From the NCBI GenBank assembly GCA_024195585.1, contig SWBL01000184.1:1-64000 (forward strand): 64,000 nucleotides of DNA, given 5' to 3'. Position numbers and translations under genes: made by a program. The notes below the pieces were generated by a model that saw nothing but the letters and a program-made list of their open reading frames with translations, had not been told where the DNA came from and made no database searches. This stretch comes from Aureobasidium sp. EXF-3400. Taxonomy: Eukaryota; Ascomycota; Dothideomycetes; Dothideales; Saccotheciaceae. Below, in pieces: positions 32,759 through 44,324 of the stretch (position 1 is the stretch's first letter; every line of letters begins with the position of its first letter).

Positions 32759-34225
32759 CTAGATTTTGTAAGACCTCATGAAGCCATCGCGACTGAAAGT
32801 CCTCAATGTTCGATCTTCCATCACCCAACGCACAGCACCAATACTTTGTTCTATCCCAAATCCTTTGGGTCTCTGCAGACGCCATTTGGTGTTCTCCATC
32901 CGGTTCCAGATCTCGATTGTCCCATCGCCCGTGCTAACAACTAGTATCTCTCCTTCATTCACCCATTGGATATCCGACGCCGAAGCAAAACTTTTCATTA
33001 TCCAATCCTCGACCTTGAGTCTAAAGCTGCTGACAGTCTTATTCTCGAAAGGCTCCCAAACCCACAATTGGTTACTCCCGCTTACAATCGTGATTTCTCC
33101 CCTATTCGACCACGCAACAGTTCTGCACCAGTCTCGACATCGCTGTTCGGGTTTGAATCGATTCACCTGCTGTGCTGTCTCAGCCGAGTAAACAGCCACG
33201 AAGGCCCCACTGTCCTCGGATTCTTGGTTGCTCATTCCAGACACCAATAGATGTTTTGAGTCTGGTGACCATGCTCCGCTCCAACATTGGCCTCCCGTTG
33301 GTCCGATGACATGCTTACAGTCACCTGTGAATACACTGAAGATTCTGAAAGTGCCGTCCCAAGCTGCAGTAGCAATGTACCGGCTGTCTGGACTGAATGC
33401 TGTCCACATGATGGCATCCTCATGTCCATCTAGAACATGTCGTTGACGTCTGTTGACCATATCATAGACCACGACCTTGGGTAGTTCCGCCAGCAGACGA
33501 GGGCCAGATTGCGTGGTTTGGTTTTGGATCAAGTAGAGGAAGAATCGACCATCCATACTGAGTGGACTAGAGCCAAAGCTACTCATGCGACCCTCTACAC
33601 GAGACAGATCTCGAGACTCCAGACCAGCTGCCAGTTTTCCTAGTGCATCGCTATAGCCTTCGCGGACCGGTCCGAGGAGGGGAGATGTTGAAGAAACCCC
33701 AAAAGAGTGGTTGAGCCCGCTGATTACAGGATCTAGAGACTTCTGTAAGAGCTCGTCCACGTCAATCACATCAGGCTCATTGGTCCTGTGGCCGTCTCGA
33801 TCCAGTTCCAGGAAGAGCACATCATATTTCTGTTCTCTTCTGTCGGAGCTTTCAATGGCCAGCAAATAACCTCCAGAGTCCATTACAACCGGGCTGAACC
33901 TAAGCTTGACACAAGGTAGTGCAAGTCCCTTGAACTGTATGCAGTGTCTCTTGGTCTCAAGATTGAAAATGCCAACAGCTGTGCCGTTCGAGCCTGCGAT
34001 CAATCGTCCGTCACGACTTAGAGTAAGATTAGCAATATCATCTGATCTCTGATCGTCGAAAAGGTGTAATTCAATCTTGTCGTCTTCATCGTCCCAGAAG
34101 CGATGGGCTGGCTTGCCATCAATAGACGCCGCCCATGATGCTGGTATGCCATTGATATCGAAATCTTTTTCTACTTCGTAAGTATATTCCTCTAAGAACT
34201 TTTTCTTGTTCATGCTCCGAGACAT
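32759..34225 (-). CDS. WD40-repeat protein, uncharacterised
   Basis: Single exon, 488 aa. WD-type blades are readable at, for example, DIANLTLSRDGRLIAGSNG, HEDAIMWTAFSPDSRYIATA with WDGTFRIFSVFTGDCKHVIG, CWSGAWSPDSKHLLVSG, RTVAWSNRGEITIVSGSNQLWVWE, and DIQWVNEGEILVVSTGDGTIEIWNRME. Together they suggest one seven-bladed propeller with an N-terminal extension of about 60 residues and a variable insert at about 130-225. No other domain is seen. Such proteins act as scaffolds; no specific partner or role can be named. An alternative start is Met5. Confidence 0.85.
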   Translation of the reverse strand: MSRSMNKKKFLEEYTYEVEKDFDINGIPASWAASIDGKPAHRFWDDEDDKIELHLFDDQRSDDIANLTLSRDGRLIAGSNGTAVGIFNLETKRHCIQFKGLALPCVKLRFSPVVMDSGGYLLAIESSDRREQKYDVLFLELDRDGHRTNEPDVIDVDELLQKSLDPVISGLNHSFGVSSTSPLLGPVREGYSDALGKLAAGLESRDLSRVEGRMSSFGSSPLSMDGRFFLYLIQNQTTQSGPRLLAELPKVVVYDMVNRRQRHVLDGHEDAIMWTAFSPDSRYIATAAWDGTFRIFSVFTGDCKHVIGPTGGQCWSGAWSPDSKHLLVSGMSNQESEDSGAFVAVYSAETAQQVNRFKPEQRCRDWCRTVAWSNRGEITIVSGSNQLWVWEPFENKTVSSFRLKVEDWIMKSFASASDIQWVNEGEILVVSTGDGTIEIWNRMENTKWRLQRPKGFGIEQSIGAVRWVMEDRTLRTFSRDGFMRSYKI

Positions 34226-34549
34226 GATTTTGTATGGCCAATGGTTTCTGAAGTAGAAACATCAAACAGGAAGTTCGGTTTTAAATATTTATATGTTGAC
34301 GAGTTTAGGCAGCGATCATGCGTGAGTCAACTTATCGTCCGTATCTCAGAGGGGCGATGGCGTCAGGCTGCGAAATCAAAGTTGCGTAGCCAATCCTTCC
34401 TCGGAGAAGATCGAAGGCAACAGAATATTGGGATAATAAGAATTGATGTGGCTCATTTCAACTATTAAAAGATCGCTAATATGCTTTGTACAAGAGAAGA
34501 AAAATTCGACTTCATAGCCTTCGTTACAAATGAGAAACAATTGACGACC
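34226..34549. other. intergenic, no gene seen
   Basis: About 0.32 kb containing the promoter of the WD40 gene and the 3' flank of the next minus-strand gene. Confidence 0.5.
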
Positions 34550-36043
34550 TCAGACCGGCGACGAGGGATAGGAACGCGATACCGACAACTCTCGCTCGAT
34601 TTGAATATCTCTACTCATGACCACACGTCCGTTTTGGATATATGCCTGCTTGATAGCCGGTGGAGGGAACTGATGACGATCGTGTCGCATCAGAGACCTC
34701 AGACTCGATCGTTTCTCCAGCTTGGTTCCGCTATCGATACGAGAGACATCTGACATGGCCGAGGGAGCTCTGGAGTGTCTGGACGTCTCCTGGACGCTTG
34801 AGAGAGCCGTCTTTGTCTTGACCTTGCGATCTATCGTTCGTAGTTCTGTTTCGTCTGCGTTGCCTACGATTGTCGTGACACAACCCAGTTGGACTCCGTA
34901 GGGATTGATTTTATCCTCGAAGCTCATACGTGAAACATATGTACCAGCGAGAGTGATTGCCTTGCCTCTGTTTGTGATAGGTAGGACTGCAAGTTGCTTT
35001 CCCGGGAAGCAGTGTCGGAACAATGGACGAAGAGTAGCCAGAGAAGCCGCAACGATACCCAGCCCGGGTTCTACTATGCTCCAGCATGCAATATTGGTTG
35101 ATCCTTCCAGAAAAGTCGGGCTTGCCTCAACTCCAGGGATATACGCTAGACGAATCAAGGAGGCGATGCTTGCTAGTGAACCGAGACCGAGCAAACATCC
35201 TGCTGATATTTTTGTGGATTTGGGGATGGCTGCGTTCCAGATTACTGTTACCGGGAGGAGTGAGAAGACCCAGTCCGTCAGGGCGTTCATACCGCCGGCG
35301 GTGTAGTATCTACTCACGGTTAGTATGATCCGATGGTTTCGAACCTGCGGGCACTTACAAGGGTTGTAATATCGAATCCGACAGGCATGCTTTCCTGGCT
35401 TCTTGCATGAAAAAGTCGGTCGGATTACCGCATTGGAAGATAACGATAAAGGTGAAAGCCACGCCATAAGTGGTGTAGATTCCAGTTGCGATGTATATAG
35501 CCTTTCGTTGCCAGGAGAAGTTTTCGGGTATGATTCGAAGGAAGAAGATAGCGAGGGAGAGCTTGAGAACAACTGTTGTGACAAGATAAAGAGACATGAA
35601 CCCCATGATGAGCTAAGCTGTCAGTCAGCATGTGGCCATCTATACCAGACTGTATGCATGTAGCTTACACCGAATATTGTGTCGATCAGCCCGAATTGAG
35701 CTTTGAGCCCGTTTAACAACGCTGTGCGTGCAGCATCACTCCTCTCGATGTTCTCAATAGCAATGAGACACGAGCAACAGGCCGTAAACACGCATAGTGT
35801 GAGTAGAATTAACCAGTCATCCCAGTGGAATGATCGCATGATAAAAGCTCTTGCGTATACACGCAGGCTCACAGCGAACCAGGCCAGCACAAGGAAAGCT
35901 ACCGAGACTTGGAACATCGGTAGCAAGGTGTGTCTAAGCTCCAGCATCCTGGATATGTCGGCGACGTCTATTTCGGTGACACCCAGTGAGGATGCCATCT
36001 TGGCTGCGATAGCCTCGCTTGAATCCGACACCGACATTGACAT
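34550..36043 (-). CDS. rhodopsin-fold (SAT4/PTH11-like) integral membrane protein, second copy
   Basis: Exons complement(34550..35309, 35359..35612, 35669..36043) encode 462 aa. Introns are 49 and 56 nt. I start at the ATG at 36043 (MSMSVSDSSEA). An upstream in-frame ATG at 36253 would add 70 residues. Seven hydrophobic segments are present, with WDDWLILLTLCVF as the family's W-x-DDW motif, FGLIMGFMSLYLV at the first splice junction, ILQPLYYTAGGMNALTDW at the second and ASLATLRPLFRHCFPG near the end of the membrane part. A Ser/Arg-rich cytosolic tail of about 165 residues follows. It shares the fold with the gene at 10.4 kb, but the two are clearly not recent duplicates. Confidence 0.87.
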
Positions 36044-38196
36044 TGGTTCTTCTCGTGAGAAGACAGCGGGGGACCTCAAGGTTATGAGCAGCACCGGTCC
36101 GGAAGTTTTTAGCGGTTCATGCGTGAACGTTTGGACGGGATAGAGAGTGGATTTAGTTGATAACCCTGCGTCTAGGCAATGGAAAAGGGGTGAAAAAGAA
36201 CGTAAGTCACAATCGATATGCAGGAGCGAAGGAAGAGGAAGGAATGTAGACAATTCAGTGTGAATTGAGAACGGAAAGGGCAGGGACGAGATAGAGCGAC
36301 GACGGAAAAGAAAAGAACACCAGCCTACTCATACTCTATGTTAGGTCCGGGCGATCTGGTGGACGAAGCATTTTGATAGATTAAACACGACGACCTCGTG
36401 TCAGAGCACTTTTTGAGCAGCTTGATCTGCTTCAGGGTATGCTAGATCAAGCAGGGTTTGTACTTCTTGTGAATCGCCGCTACCCCTTTGATCCCGTGCG
36501 TCGGTCACACTCGGAGCTTCCCCGCCATGACGCCTTGCTTGAGCAACAGCGTGCCTGCGCTATCTCTGTTCTTTGCTCGACGTGCATCAACTGGCGGCGA
36601 TGGGGTGCATAAGGCGACAGACGGCGGCCACGCGATCCAGCAACGGTCAACGATACCATTGATACTTCCCTCAACCAGGAGCACCACAACGCACATGTCG
36701 AAATTCGTCGCTGCCACAAACCTCGCTTACACGCTCGACAGCATGTAAGCGTTTGCGGAGACGCCCAAAGCGGTGTGAGCCTACTTCGAGAGATCTTGTA
36801 TAAAGCAGAAACAACGTCCAATAACGTATCCGGACTTCTGGTAAAGTGCAGGAAGAAGAGAAGAAGAAAAATCGGAGCCCTTCAAATTTCCAACGCGCCG
36901 GCGATGAAACGCGCCGTAGTCTGGGGTAAAGGTTTCTCTCTTCTGCACGCATCTCGGCCATACCAACCACCAGGCGCCAACTTGAGTACGGGTCCTGATG
37001 TTCTACGTAAACAACTTTATTGTGTTGCACACCGGCACGGTCTTATGACTATAGGAGAGGTTCAGGGCTTCGAATATGTTAATCCCACCAGCTAGCTGTT
37101 CAGCCGCATCTTATCGATCAACACCCACGTGGTGGGTCTAACCGAAGATGCGCCAATCTATAGAGGTGGCCTGACGATATCTCATGATGCCGACATCGAG
37201 TGCTTCGGCTGCAGCGCTTAAGATTTTCTGTCGCATACTTGGTGTCGTCCCCTTCCAGATTTCGGCCATCACACAGTCATGTCTGTACAGCGACTACTAC
37301 ACAGCCCCCGAACAAGTCTGGATCAAGAGACAACCCACGGTCACAGCAGTATAGATGAACCGCATGATCCATGCTTTTCGGTAGATTGCTAGGCCACTAA
37401 CGCTTCCCCATATCCGCACGAGTGATCCAGCGACACCAGCCCTCTCCATCTCTTGACCGCAACCGTCGTCTTGTAGCCGTCTCCAGCAATTTCCCTCAAC
37501 TTGCACCACCGACCCTTGTATTAGGCAGGATAACATCACGTTGGTATGCTACTCATAGATTTCGATAGATGATTGCCATCATTCTTCTCCAAACCTGACT
37601 CGACGTACACGGTCAGTCATCAATTCGCAACTTGCTAAGATTTCCGGTGGCTGGTAAGGGCGACCAGATCAACAAACGAAGATCTCTTGAGTTTTCGAGG
37701 CATATCTCTTGTGGCTTATCAAGTACTTTGGTATTGTGTGTGTGTGCTAACAACGGCAGTACCCGTCTGACTATCAAGCTTGATTACCTGTCGTCGTTGG
37801 TCCAAATAGCTCAGTCCCGTTCAGTTTTGCATAGGCTTTTGAGCAGATTCCAAGCCATAAGACAACAGCTAAGCTGTGTCGACACCGGACGTAAAGCTTT
37901 CCACGTCAAACTGTCAATTGAGCCTGCGATCCTGGTAATTTATGGCCAAGGACACAGTCGTGGATACGCCTCAAACACAAGCTCTGCGACCTCATCACTG
38001 AACAGGTTTGATCACAACCAAGTACAGTAGTGTCCAGGTAGCTGTGGAGTCCAATCATCCTTACAATCTTGGATGCGCCTTGCACAAACACGAGAGCGTT
38101 GCATGCCCTACGTCAGTGCACTCCAGTAGGGCCCCGGACCGTTCGACCACCACCAACGACTGAAGCTGCACCAGGACCGTTCCCTTCGTCGGTATC
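36044..38196. other. long gene-free stretch
   Basis: About 2.15 kb. The left end contains the promoter of the rhodopsin-like gene. Open frames up to about 130 codons overlap on both strands and show no domain or splice context. A near-palindrome CCCACGTGGTGGG lies at about 37126. No RNA gene recognised. Confidence 0.5.
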
Positions 38197-39060
38197 TCAA
38201 ATCGTTGGACGGACCCGGAAGCCGGTGCAGGTGAACAACAAGGATCCGGTACTTATATAACGGTCGAGCACGGCTGGGTTTCGAGAAAAGAAGTCCGCAT
38301 CTTGCTCAAGGTAACTGCATACCAATATGCATATAGAGTTTATTCGTGCTTCGAGCAAGGTGCCTTGTACCCATGCTTGGCTGTCGGCTCCTATTCGCGA
38401 GAAATCTACCATGGCTTTGTCAGTGTCCCAGCCAGCCTCGATTGCCTCACGCCATACATCTTGCTCGTTAATCGGAGCCATATCGCTGGGAATACGTGAT
38501 CTGTTGTTGGGGCTCACCAAGAACAGACAACCCTCGCTGGTGGTTGCAACCGATATCCCTGCGGGAAAGGCCGATATTTCTATCTCGTAGAAGTTTTGAC
38601 TCTGGTCAACATGCCTTCACAAGAGCAAATGACCAGGTTCTCGTATCACTGCAGCTATCTTCTTGAAGCCGTGTTTTGGATCATGTCGTAGATCGGGACT
38701 TCGCCATTCATAGTAAAATCCGGGAAGTAGTCTTTCTTGCTGATGCTTTTGTCAGAGATATCTGGTGGGCTGGGAACCTTGAGATGAATATCAAGTAAAT
38801 TCGTGAGGTCTTGAGATGTTGAAGAGATTACTGACGTGGAGTCTGCGTAGCGACTCATGAGGGTGACAGCCGTATGACCTCGCTCGGAGGATGCGGTTCG
38901 CTGACCAATGGATATTTTGAAACTCGAGTGAGTCAATTTCTTTCGAAGCTGTGTTCACTTACTCCTCCCCACGTGCAAAGGGTTGTTACGCAGTAGCCAT
39001 AGAATGTACAACTTCATCGACAAACTTGAGGCCTCGACTGAGACTCCCCAATTTGTTGGC
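38197..39060 (-). pseudogene. decayed minus-strand gene, family not recognised
   Basis: The minus strand reads as protein in pieces. The clearest part is a single frame from about 38735 to 38197. It runs RLLPGFYYEWRSPDLRHD.., then FKKIAAVIREPGHLLL, a TGA at 38617-38619, then QNFYEIEISAFPAGISVATT and a further ~115 residues including INEQDVWREAIEAGWDTDKA. Upstream are plausible splice sites (CAAAAG and CATCAG acceptors at about 38735-38745) and other coding-like fragments in a different frame (38655-38936, and SRGLKFVDEVVHSMATA at about 39000). One stop codon plus scattered frames suggest a gene that has lost function. I cannot name the product. A gene with unrecognised introns remains possible. 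Confidence 0.35.
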
Positions 39061-39718
39061 TGTCTATAGACCGGTCTATCATCTAGAAAGAACAATGTAT
39101 TTCAACGGCTTTCTCATCATAAGAGAGGATGGGAGATAAACTTTAGCATCCTTCCCATCCTGGGTTTACGAAAGTCAAGGCGCTTACAGAAGGCATGATA
39201 TTCTCTAGATTCAAGATATAGCCAAAGAGAACCAAGAACGGCCAGCTTCTCGATGGATAATGTTCCTATCTCTCGAGACTATTCCTTTTGTGCATTTTGA
39301 TTGTCACACGTGCTATACAAGTCGAGGAAGTGGGGGCAATCGCGGGGTAGGCTCGGAAACCATTCCCCGGCCACACCTCAACCGTCCTTGCCTTACCCGT
39401 ACTTTCCACCTTCGTCCAGGAATTGGCATCCGAGCCTGCGTCACTTTGTAAGACAGAAGCAGATCTTGACGTCCCTCTTCCAGCAGGAAAATCACATTGG
39501 CAACTCTATTGTAGCTGATTGATGACTACGGAGTACACCCCGTACAAACGACAACCCCGTAAAGGTCAACCAAACGCCGACGCAAGCCGACGCAAGCATC
39601 AAGGAACGACGATACCTTTAGTGCCGCCTTTCGACAACTAGGCACCCTAATCGATTCGACTCTCGCCCGAACATGCTGCTATGACAGGATAACATAACCC
39701 TGAGCAGATCATACCATT
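39061..39718. other. promoter region of a Zn2Cys6 factor gene
   Basis: About 0.66 kb upstream of the transcription-factor start. It contains a short direct repeat (GCCGACGCAA twice at about 39579-39597). No gene seen. Confidence 0.5.
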
Positions 39719-42323
39719 ATGGGGGATTCGGAGAAGAACAGCAACAAGGCGGTCCGGAAGAACGCTTCCAATGCATGCAAGGGCTGCCGGGAGAGTAAGA
39801 CAAAGGTGTGTACCGAGTGTTAAGTATCTGGTTCTGATACGAGCTGGCCACATTATTGACACGTGACAGTGTGATAATCAACAGCCTTGCAGTGGTTGCT
39901 CCAAGAAGGAGAGAGAATGCGTTTATGATTCTAGAGATGACAAAAGACGGTAAGACTAACCATATTGCAAGCGCTTACATCAGTCTTCTTGATTCCACAT
40001 GATTTTTCTTGCCCATACATACTGAAGCTGATTCTCAATAGAGTACAACTTCGCACCGCGGTTCATATTCTCGTCCGACGGGTACATCAACTCAGCAAAG
40101 TCATCGTCGAAGCAGATAAAGAGATTCCCCCATTGAATCCCGATGATGAAGGATTTCTTGAACGGGTACTGGGCACTCTCGGTCTCTCAGATGTTCCACC
40201 CTATGAGTCCTCGGCCAATCAGAGCAGCAAGATACCTGGCCACCTTGTCTCCAAACCGCAGACCTTCACACCTGAGACTTCACATTCACCATCAGTAGGC
40301 CCTCCTATCTCGGTTGAAGCTACTACTTCATCTCCAAACGTCGTTCCGGATACCACCTCTACAGAAGTTCAGCCCCGAAGGTCAGACTTCAACGACGTTG
40401 CCAGGATAATGACTAGTATGCATGATACGACGACGACACAACCTCCAGGCACCAATATGAGCAACAGCATGATTCCGGGTGCAGACCACATATCACCAGA
40501 CTGGCCATTCCCGACCTTGGATAATATGCTCAACTTCGATCTGTTCGACCCTGGCGATCTTTCTTTACATTTCTTGACCGAGCCACCATCGAATATACCA
40601 CCAACACTCCAACAAGAGCCCGCTCCTACCCATCAGATCGAACAGATGCCACGTAGACAAGAAGATAGCACTTCGGATCCCGGAGACGAAGAAAACACCG
40701 AATTGGTCGACCAACTATCCGCTCGTCTGGGCTCCCTCCGCTTAGCCCCAGATGGGAAGCTAAGGTACTTTGGTACTGCGTCAAACCTCCATCTGACGGA
40801 CAATCAAACCAGGTCAAGCGAGAACTTCATGCTGCATACGCCGTCCAGAGTCAATGTCCAAAGCCTACTTGAAGTCGCCGATCTGAGTCAAGTGGTAGAT
40901 ATACAACTCGAGGGCCACCTTCTTCGACTTTTCTTCACCTGGCATAACCCTAGTAGTTACATCGTGGACGAAGATGTCTTCTATATGGCCAGACAGAGTT
41001 GGTTCAACACTGGTGTTCAGAACAGCTACTACAATGATGTGTTGAAAGACGCGATGTATGTTCATTCAAAAGTATTCAAACAAAGAGGAAAGGACTGATC
41101 CGAAGTGCTTCAGGTGTGCAATTGGTGCTTCTTTTGGTAGCCATTCCAACTTGTCACTTATTACTTATCCTAGGTCGATGCCACAGTTCTTCTCGGACCG
41201 AGCGAAAATCCTGCTGGACTCTCACCTTGACAGTCCGTGTGTGGCCACTGTACAAGCACTTACGGTACTCGCGAGCTATGAAGAGTCATGCCAGAACATT
41301 GCTCGAGGCTGGCTCTTTGGGGGGATGGCAATGAGAATAGCATTCGATCTTGGCCTCCACATCGACAGTGCAAACTATGTGGCTCAAGGTGTATTGACAA
41401 TAGCGGAAGCTCGCGCGAGACAAGTAGCTTTCTGGGGCTGCTATCTTTCAAATCTTCTTTGGAGTTTTCATCTCGGTCGACCCTTCTCACTAGACGACGG
41501 CGAAGTCACCGTTCCGAAGCCCGATCCAAACACTCCACCATCAAATCCTTTATGGCAACCCTACTCCGTTCCTTCGCTCCAGTTGGCATCTGACACCATG
41601 CAACGGAGCCCTATTCAGTTACCAGACATCACGCCTCAAATCTTCCACCACTGGCTTTTCCTTTGCCAGAATATTGCCGTTGTAGGCCACGCACTTTACT
41701 CCCACAGGTCAGTATCAAAACCAGCACTGCAAGAACTATGCGAAGAAACAACAGATGAGTTGTTCCACTGGAAGGATTCTCTCCCCCCGCATCTCCAAAT
41801 CGATACTGCGGACACCGAAACAGTCAGATTGCCACAACTGCTCATGCTGCACATGGAATATCACCACCTGCAAATATTCCTGCACAGACCGTGGACAAGC
41901 TCGCAATTACAGCCAAGTCCTTCTCAAGGAGCTGGCGTGCACCATGCTCGCCATATTTGCGCTACCTCTGCGACAGAAATCGCTCGACTTCTACGCATCT
42001 ATGAAACACAGTACTCTTTCCGCTTCATCAATGTCGAGATTATCCGTATACTTTCTTCTGCAGCACTGATTTTGATCTTTGCTACTGTGCCGTTGCCGCA
42101 TAGAGAGGTTGATGTCGAGATGACCGGATATTTGAATACCTGTTTTAGAGCTCTGGAAGACTTGGGTGGAAGATATGATTCGGCCAAGGAGACGAGGTGT
42201 ACGCTGTTGGCCATACAAAGAAGATGGAATGATTTATATGGTAGGAATACGGGACAAAAGAGAGGTCCCACCACAAGGGGCTCAACCGGTCAAGGCAAGA
42301 GGGTCAGAGCTACACCGTTGTAG
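39719..42323 (+). CDS. Zn2Cys6 fungal transcription factor
   Basis: Exons 39719..39805, 39870..39949, 40042..41055 and 41114..42323 encode 796 aa. The first intron interrupts the zinc cluster. Choosing the acceptor GTGACAG at 39869 restores a perfect C-x2-C-x6-C-x5-C-x2-C-x6-C cluster (Cys 20, 23, 30, 36, 39, 46). The third intron (GTATGT..CTTCAG) restores LKDAMCAIGASF in the fungal transcription-factor (MHD) domain. That domain continues through ALTVLASYEESCQNIARGW and AFDLGLH to about residue 560. The region 100-270 is Ser/Thr/Pro-rich and probably disordered. It is a nuclear DNA-binding regulator with unknown targets. The neighbouring genes do not suggest a cluster. Confidence 0.92.
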
Positions 42324-42593
42324 CATGTAATCGTCACGGAGCTATGTTGTGCTAGATTCTAGAGGACTTGTAGCATCTCCAGATCTCTAGACATGGAAAA
42401 CAGAAGTTGTTTGGGAAGCTGAATTTGCTTTTCAAGCAAGTAAGATTTGTCTGAAGCCAACAGTAGAACGCCAGATCGTATCACCTCACCATGCTGTAGA
42501 TCTTCTTGCTTTGCATCTTGCATCCTTATTGGCATCTAACATTATCCGTGTCCTTGCCGCTTTTCACCATAAACGCGACCCCAGGAATGAATC

Positions 42594-44324
42594 CTAACAA
42601 CCGCCTATGCCCTTCCATAGATTCCCACACTCGCTGATGTCTTTCCACAAATCCTCACGCTTGATGAAGCCACAGCTCTCACTTTCGAGGTGTGCAAGCA
42701 ACTCGGTGAAAGAAGTCATGAATTTTGCCTTGCAGCGCTCGACCTCGTTCGGGCAACGGTAAAGGTGTGCTTCGGTTGTGGTATCAGAAGGCTGTAGGGT
42801 TATGATCCCGTCAGGGTCGTGTTGGCGATAGTGACGATGAACACTACTGCGGTTCAAATCCCGGCGTTGTTGACAAGACGATGTTTCCAGGTGCTCAGAG
42901 ACCTCCCAGACTGCGTTGAAGCTGGAACGACAGAATGGACAGCTGAGGATACTGGGTCTCATGACAGGTTCTGTTTGCTGGGATTTGATCTCGCTTAACG
43001 AGAAATTCGGGCTGTCGTTGGTCGAAGCACGAGTTTTGGCAACGACCTCAAGGAGTGTATCCAAGAACTGCTTGGCCATGGCCTCGTCCTCAAATATGCA
43101 AAAGTGAGAGTCGACCTCATCCTCTTTTCCAGGAACATTCAACTGCACTATTCTGGCCTTCCTGACGGTATACAAGGTGGCATCAAGCGGGACGTTGAAG
43201 TTCATACAAATCTTGCCGGACTTGTCGGCCAGCATCAGGATATGCAGTAGAGCAGTTGTCTTGCATTGGAGGATACGGATGAGACCTGCGCCGTGTTTGA
43301 TCCATTCGGGCTTGTTACTCTCATCCATCAACAACTTCCTGCCATCGCAGCGTGCTTCGTGGATGACATGGAACCCGGCAACCTCGTCTGCAGTCAAAGC
43401 GGTGGAATGTTCTTGCGTGGGATCGATGGGCGTGGTGGCTCGAGATGAAGCGGCCGAAACGTAGACGGATGACGGCGCAGGGCGAGGAATTTCGGCTTGA
43501 GTAGCTTGGTCGCGGTAGATGGGTCGCACGACCACTTGGATACTATTGTTGGCAGGTCTGGAGCCAGCTCTATAATCAGACAATCTCAGTTCTTCGAAAG
43601 AGAAGGCCTGGTGCGGGCGCATAAAGGTGATGGAGTGGCAGTGCAACATCGCCGAGGAAGAGTTGTCCCTCTCGATGTATGCCTTGAAAGGAATACAAGT
43701 TGTGCAAGGCTTCACAAGCTGAGAATCGGACAGCCTATCGCTGACAGTCTGAGTAGTGATAACAGCTGGAGTTGCTGTGACTGGTGGGGTGGCAGAAATG
43801 GGTCGGACAAGCGTTGTGTTGACAATAGAGTCAAGACGTGGTGCCCCATGAAGATCTGTGGCTGGCACAGAGGAATATGGAGTTGCGACTAGCGGAGCAG
43901 CAGTATTGACAGGGGCAGGTCGTGTAATAGGAACTGATCTGACAGGTGTGACAGAGGCGATATGGATGGGATCAGCGCGTGTGTGGATAGGCGAGTTCAT
44001 GTGCTGATACAGGTCGAGGGGCTTTTGAAAATAGCGGTCGCAGCTGGTGCAATACGGCAATGACCTGTGATCCAGAGCGTCCATATGTTGTTCCGCTGCG
44101 TGCTTGTTGACAAAGCGTCTCTCGCAAGTATCGCATGTGTCAGTATACCAGTGGCCTAGAGCTGTCATGTGTTGATTGCAGCCATCTTGTGAGTTAGAAG
44201 TACGATCACATCTGTCGCACTCGAACTCATCCTCTTCGTGCCAGTGATCCAAGGCGTCCATATGTTGCCTAGCTGCAACCCACGAGCCAAACCAGCGGTC
44301 GCATGTCCCGCACGCGTGGCTCAT
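42594..44324 (-). CDS. C2H2 zinc-finger protein
   Basis: Single exon, 576 aa. Four imperfect C2H2-like fingers occupy residues 1-120: CGTCDRWFGSWVAARQHMDALDH, CDRC..QHMTALGH, CDTCERRFVNKHAAEQHMDALDH and CTSCDRYFQKPLDLYQHMNSPIH. The repeated QHMDALDH resembles the U1-type/matrin spacing. A Pro/Thr/Val-rich linker (about 125-205) and an unassigned central domain (about 210-440) follow. A C-terminal finger-like pair begins CPFCRSSFNAVWEVSEHL and continues with YRCPNEVERCKAKFMTSF. Likely nucleic-acid binding, role unknown. It ends about 270 bp from the convergent Zn2Cys6 gene. Confidence 0.85.
   Translation of the reverse strand: MSHACGTCDRWFGSWVAARQHMDALDHWHEEDEFECDRCDRTSNSQDGCNQHMTALGHWYTDTCDTCERRFVNKHAAEQHMDALDHRSLPYCTSCDRYFQKPLDLYQHMNSPIHTRADPIHIASVTPVRSVPITRPAPVNTAAPLVATPYSSVPATDLHGAPRLDSIVNTTLVRPISATPPVTATPAVITTQTVSDRLSDSQLVKPCTTCIPFKAYIERDNSSSAMLHCHSITFMRPHQAFSFEELRLSDYRAGSRPANNSIQVVVRPIYRDQATQAEIPRPAPSSVYVSAASSRATTPIDPTQEHSTALTADEVAGFHVIHEARCDGRKLLMDESNKPEWIKHGAGLIRILQCKTTALLHILMLADKSGKICMNFNVPLDATLYTVRKARIVQLNVPGKEDEVDSHFCIFEDEAMAKQFLDTLLEVVAKTRASTNDSPNFSLSEIKSQQTEPVMRPSILSCPFCRSSFNAVWEVSEHLETSSCQQRRDLNRSSVHRHYRQHDPDGIITLQPSDTTTEAHLYRCPNEVERCKAKFMTSFTELLAHLESESCGFIKREDLWKDISECGNLWKGIGGC

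Noticed and set aside
35325..35345. B-box-like GGTTCGAAACC on the minus strand (possible tRNA)
   Set aside because: It lies inside a 49-nt intron of the rhodopsin-like gene, with no matching A box, acceptor or anticodon stems.
10370..36043. Idea that the two rhodopsin-like genes are a recent tandem duplication
   Set aside because: They share only family motifs, differ in length, intron sequence and tails, and lie 23 kb apart in opposite orientation.
38655..38936. Possible ankyrin repeat (SERGHTAVTLMSRYADS)
   Set aside because: Only one short stretch resembles the repeat. No second unit was found and a better reading uses a different frame.
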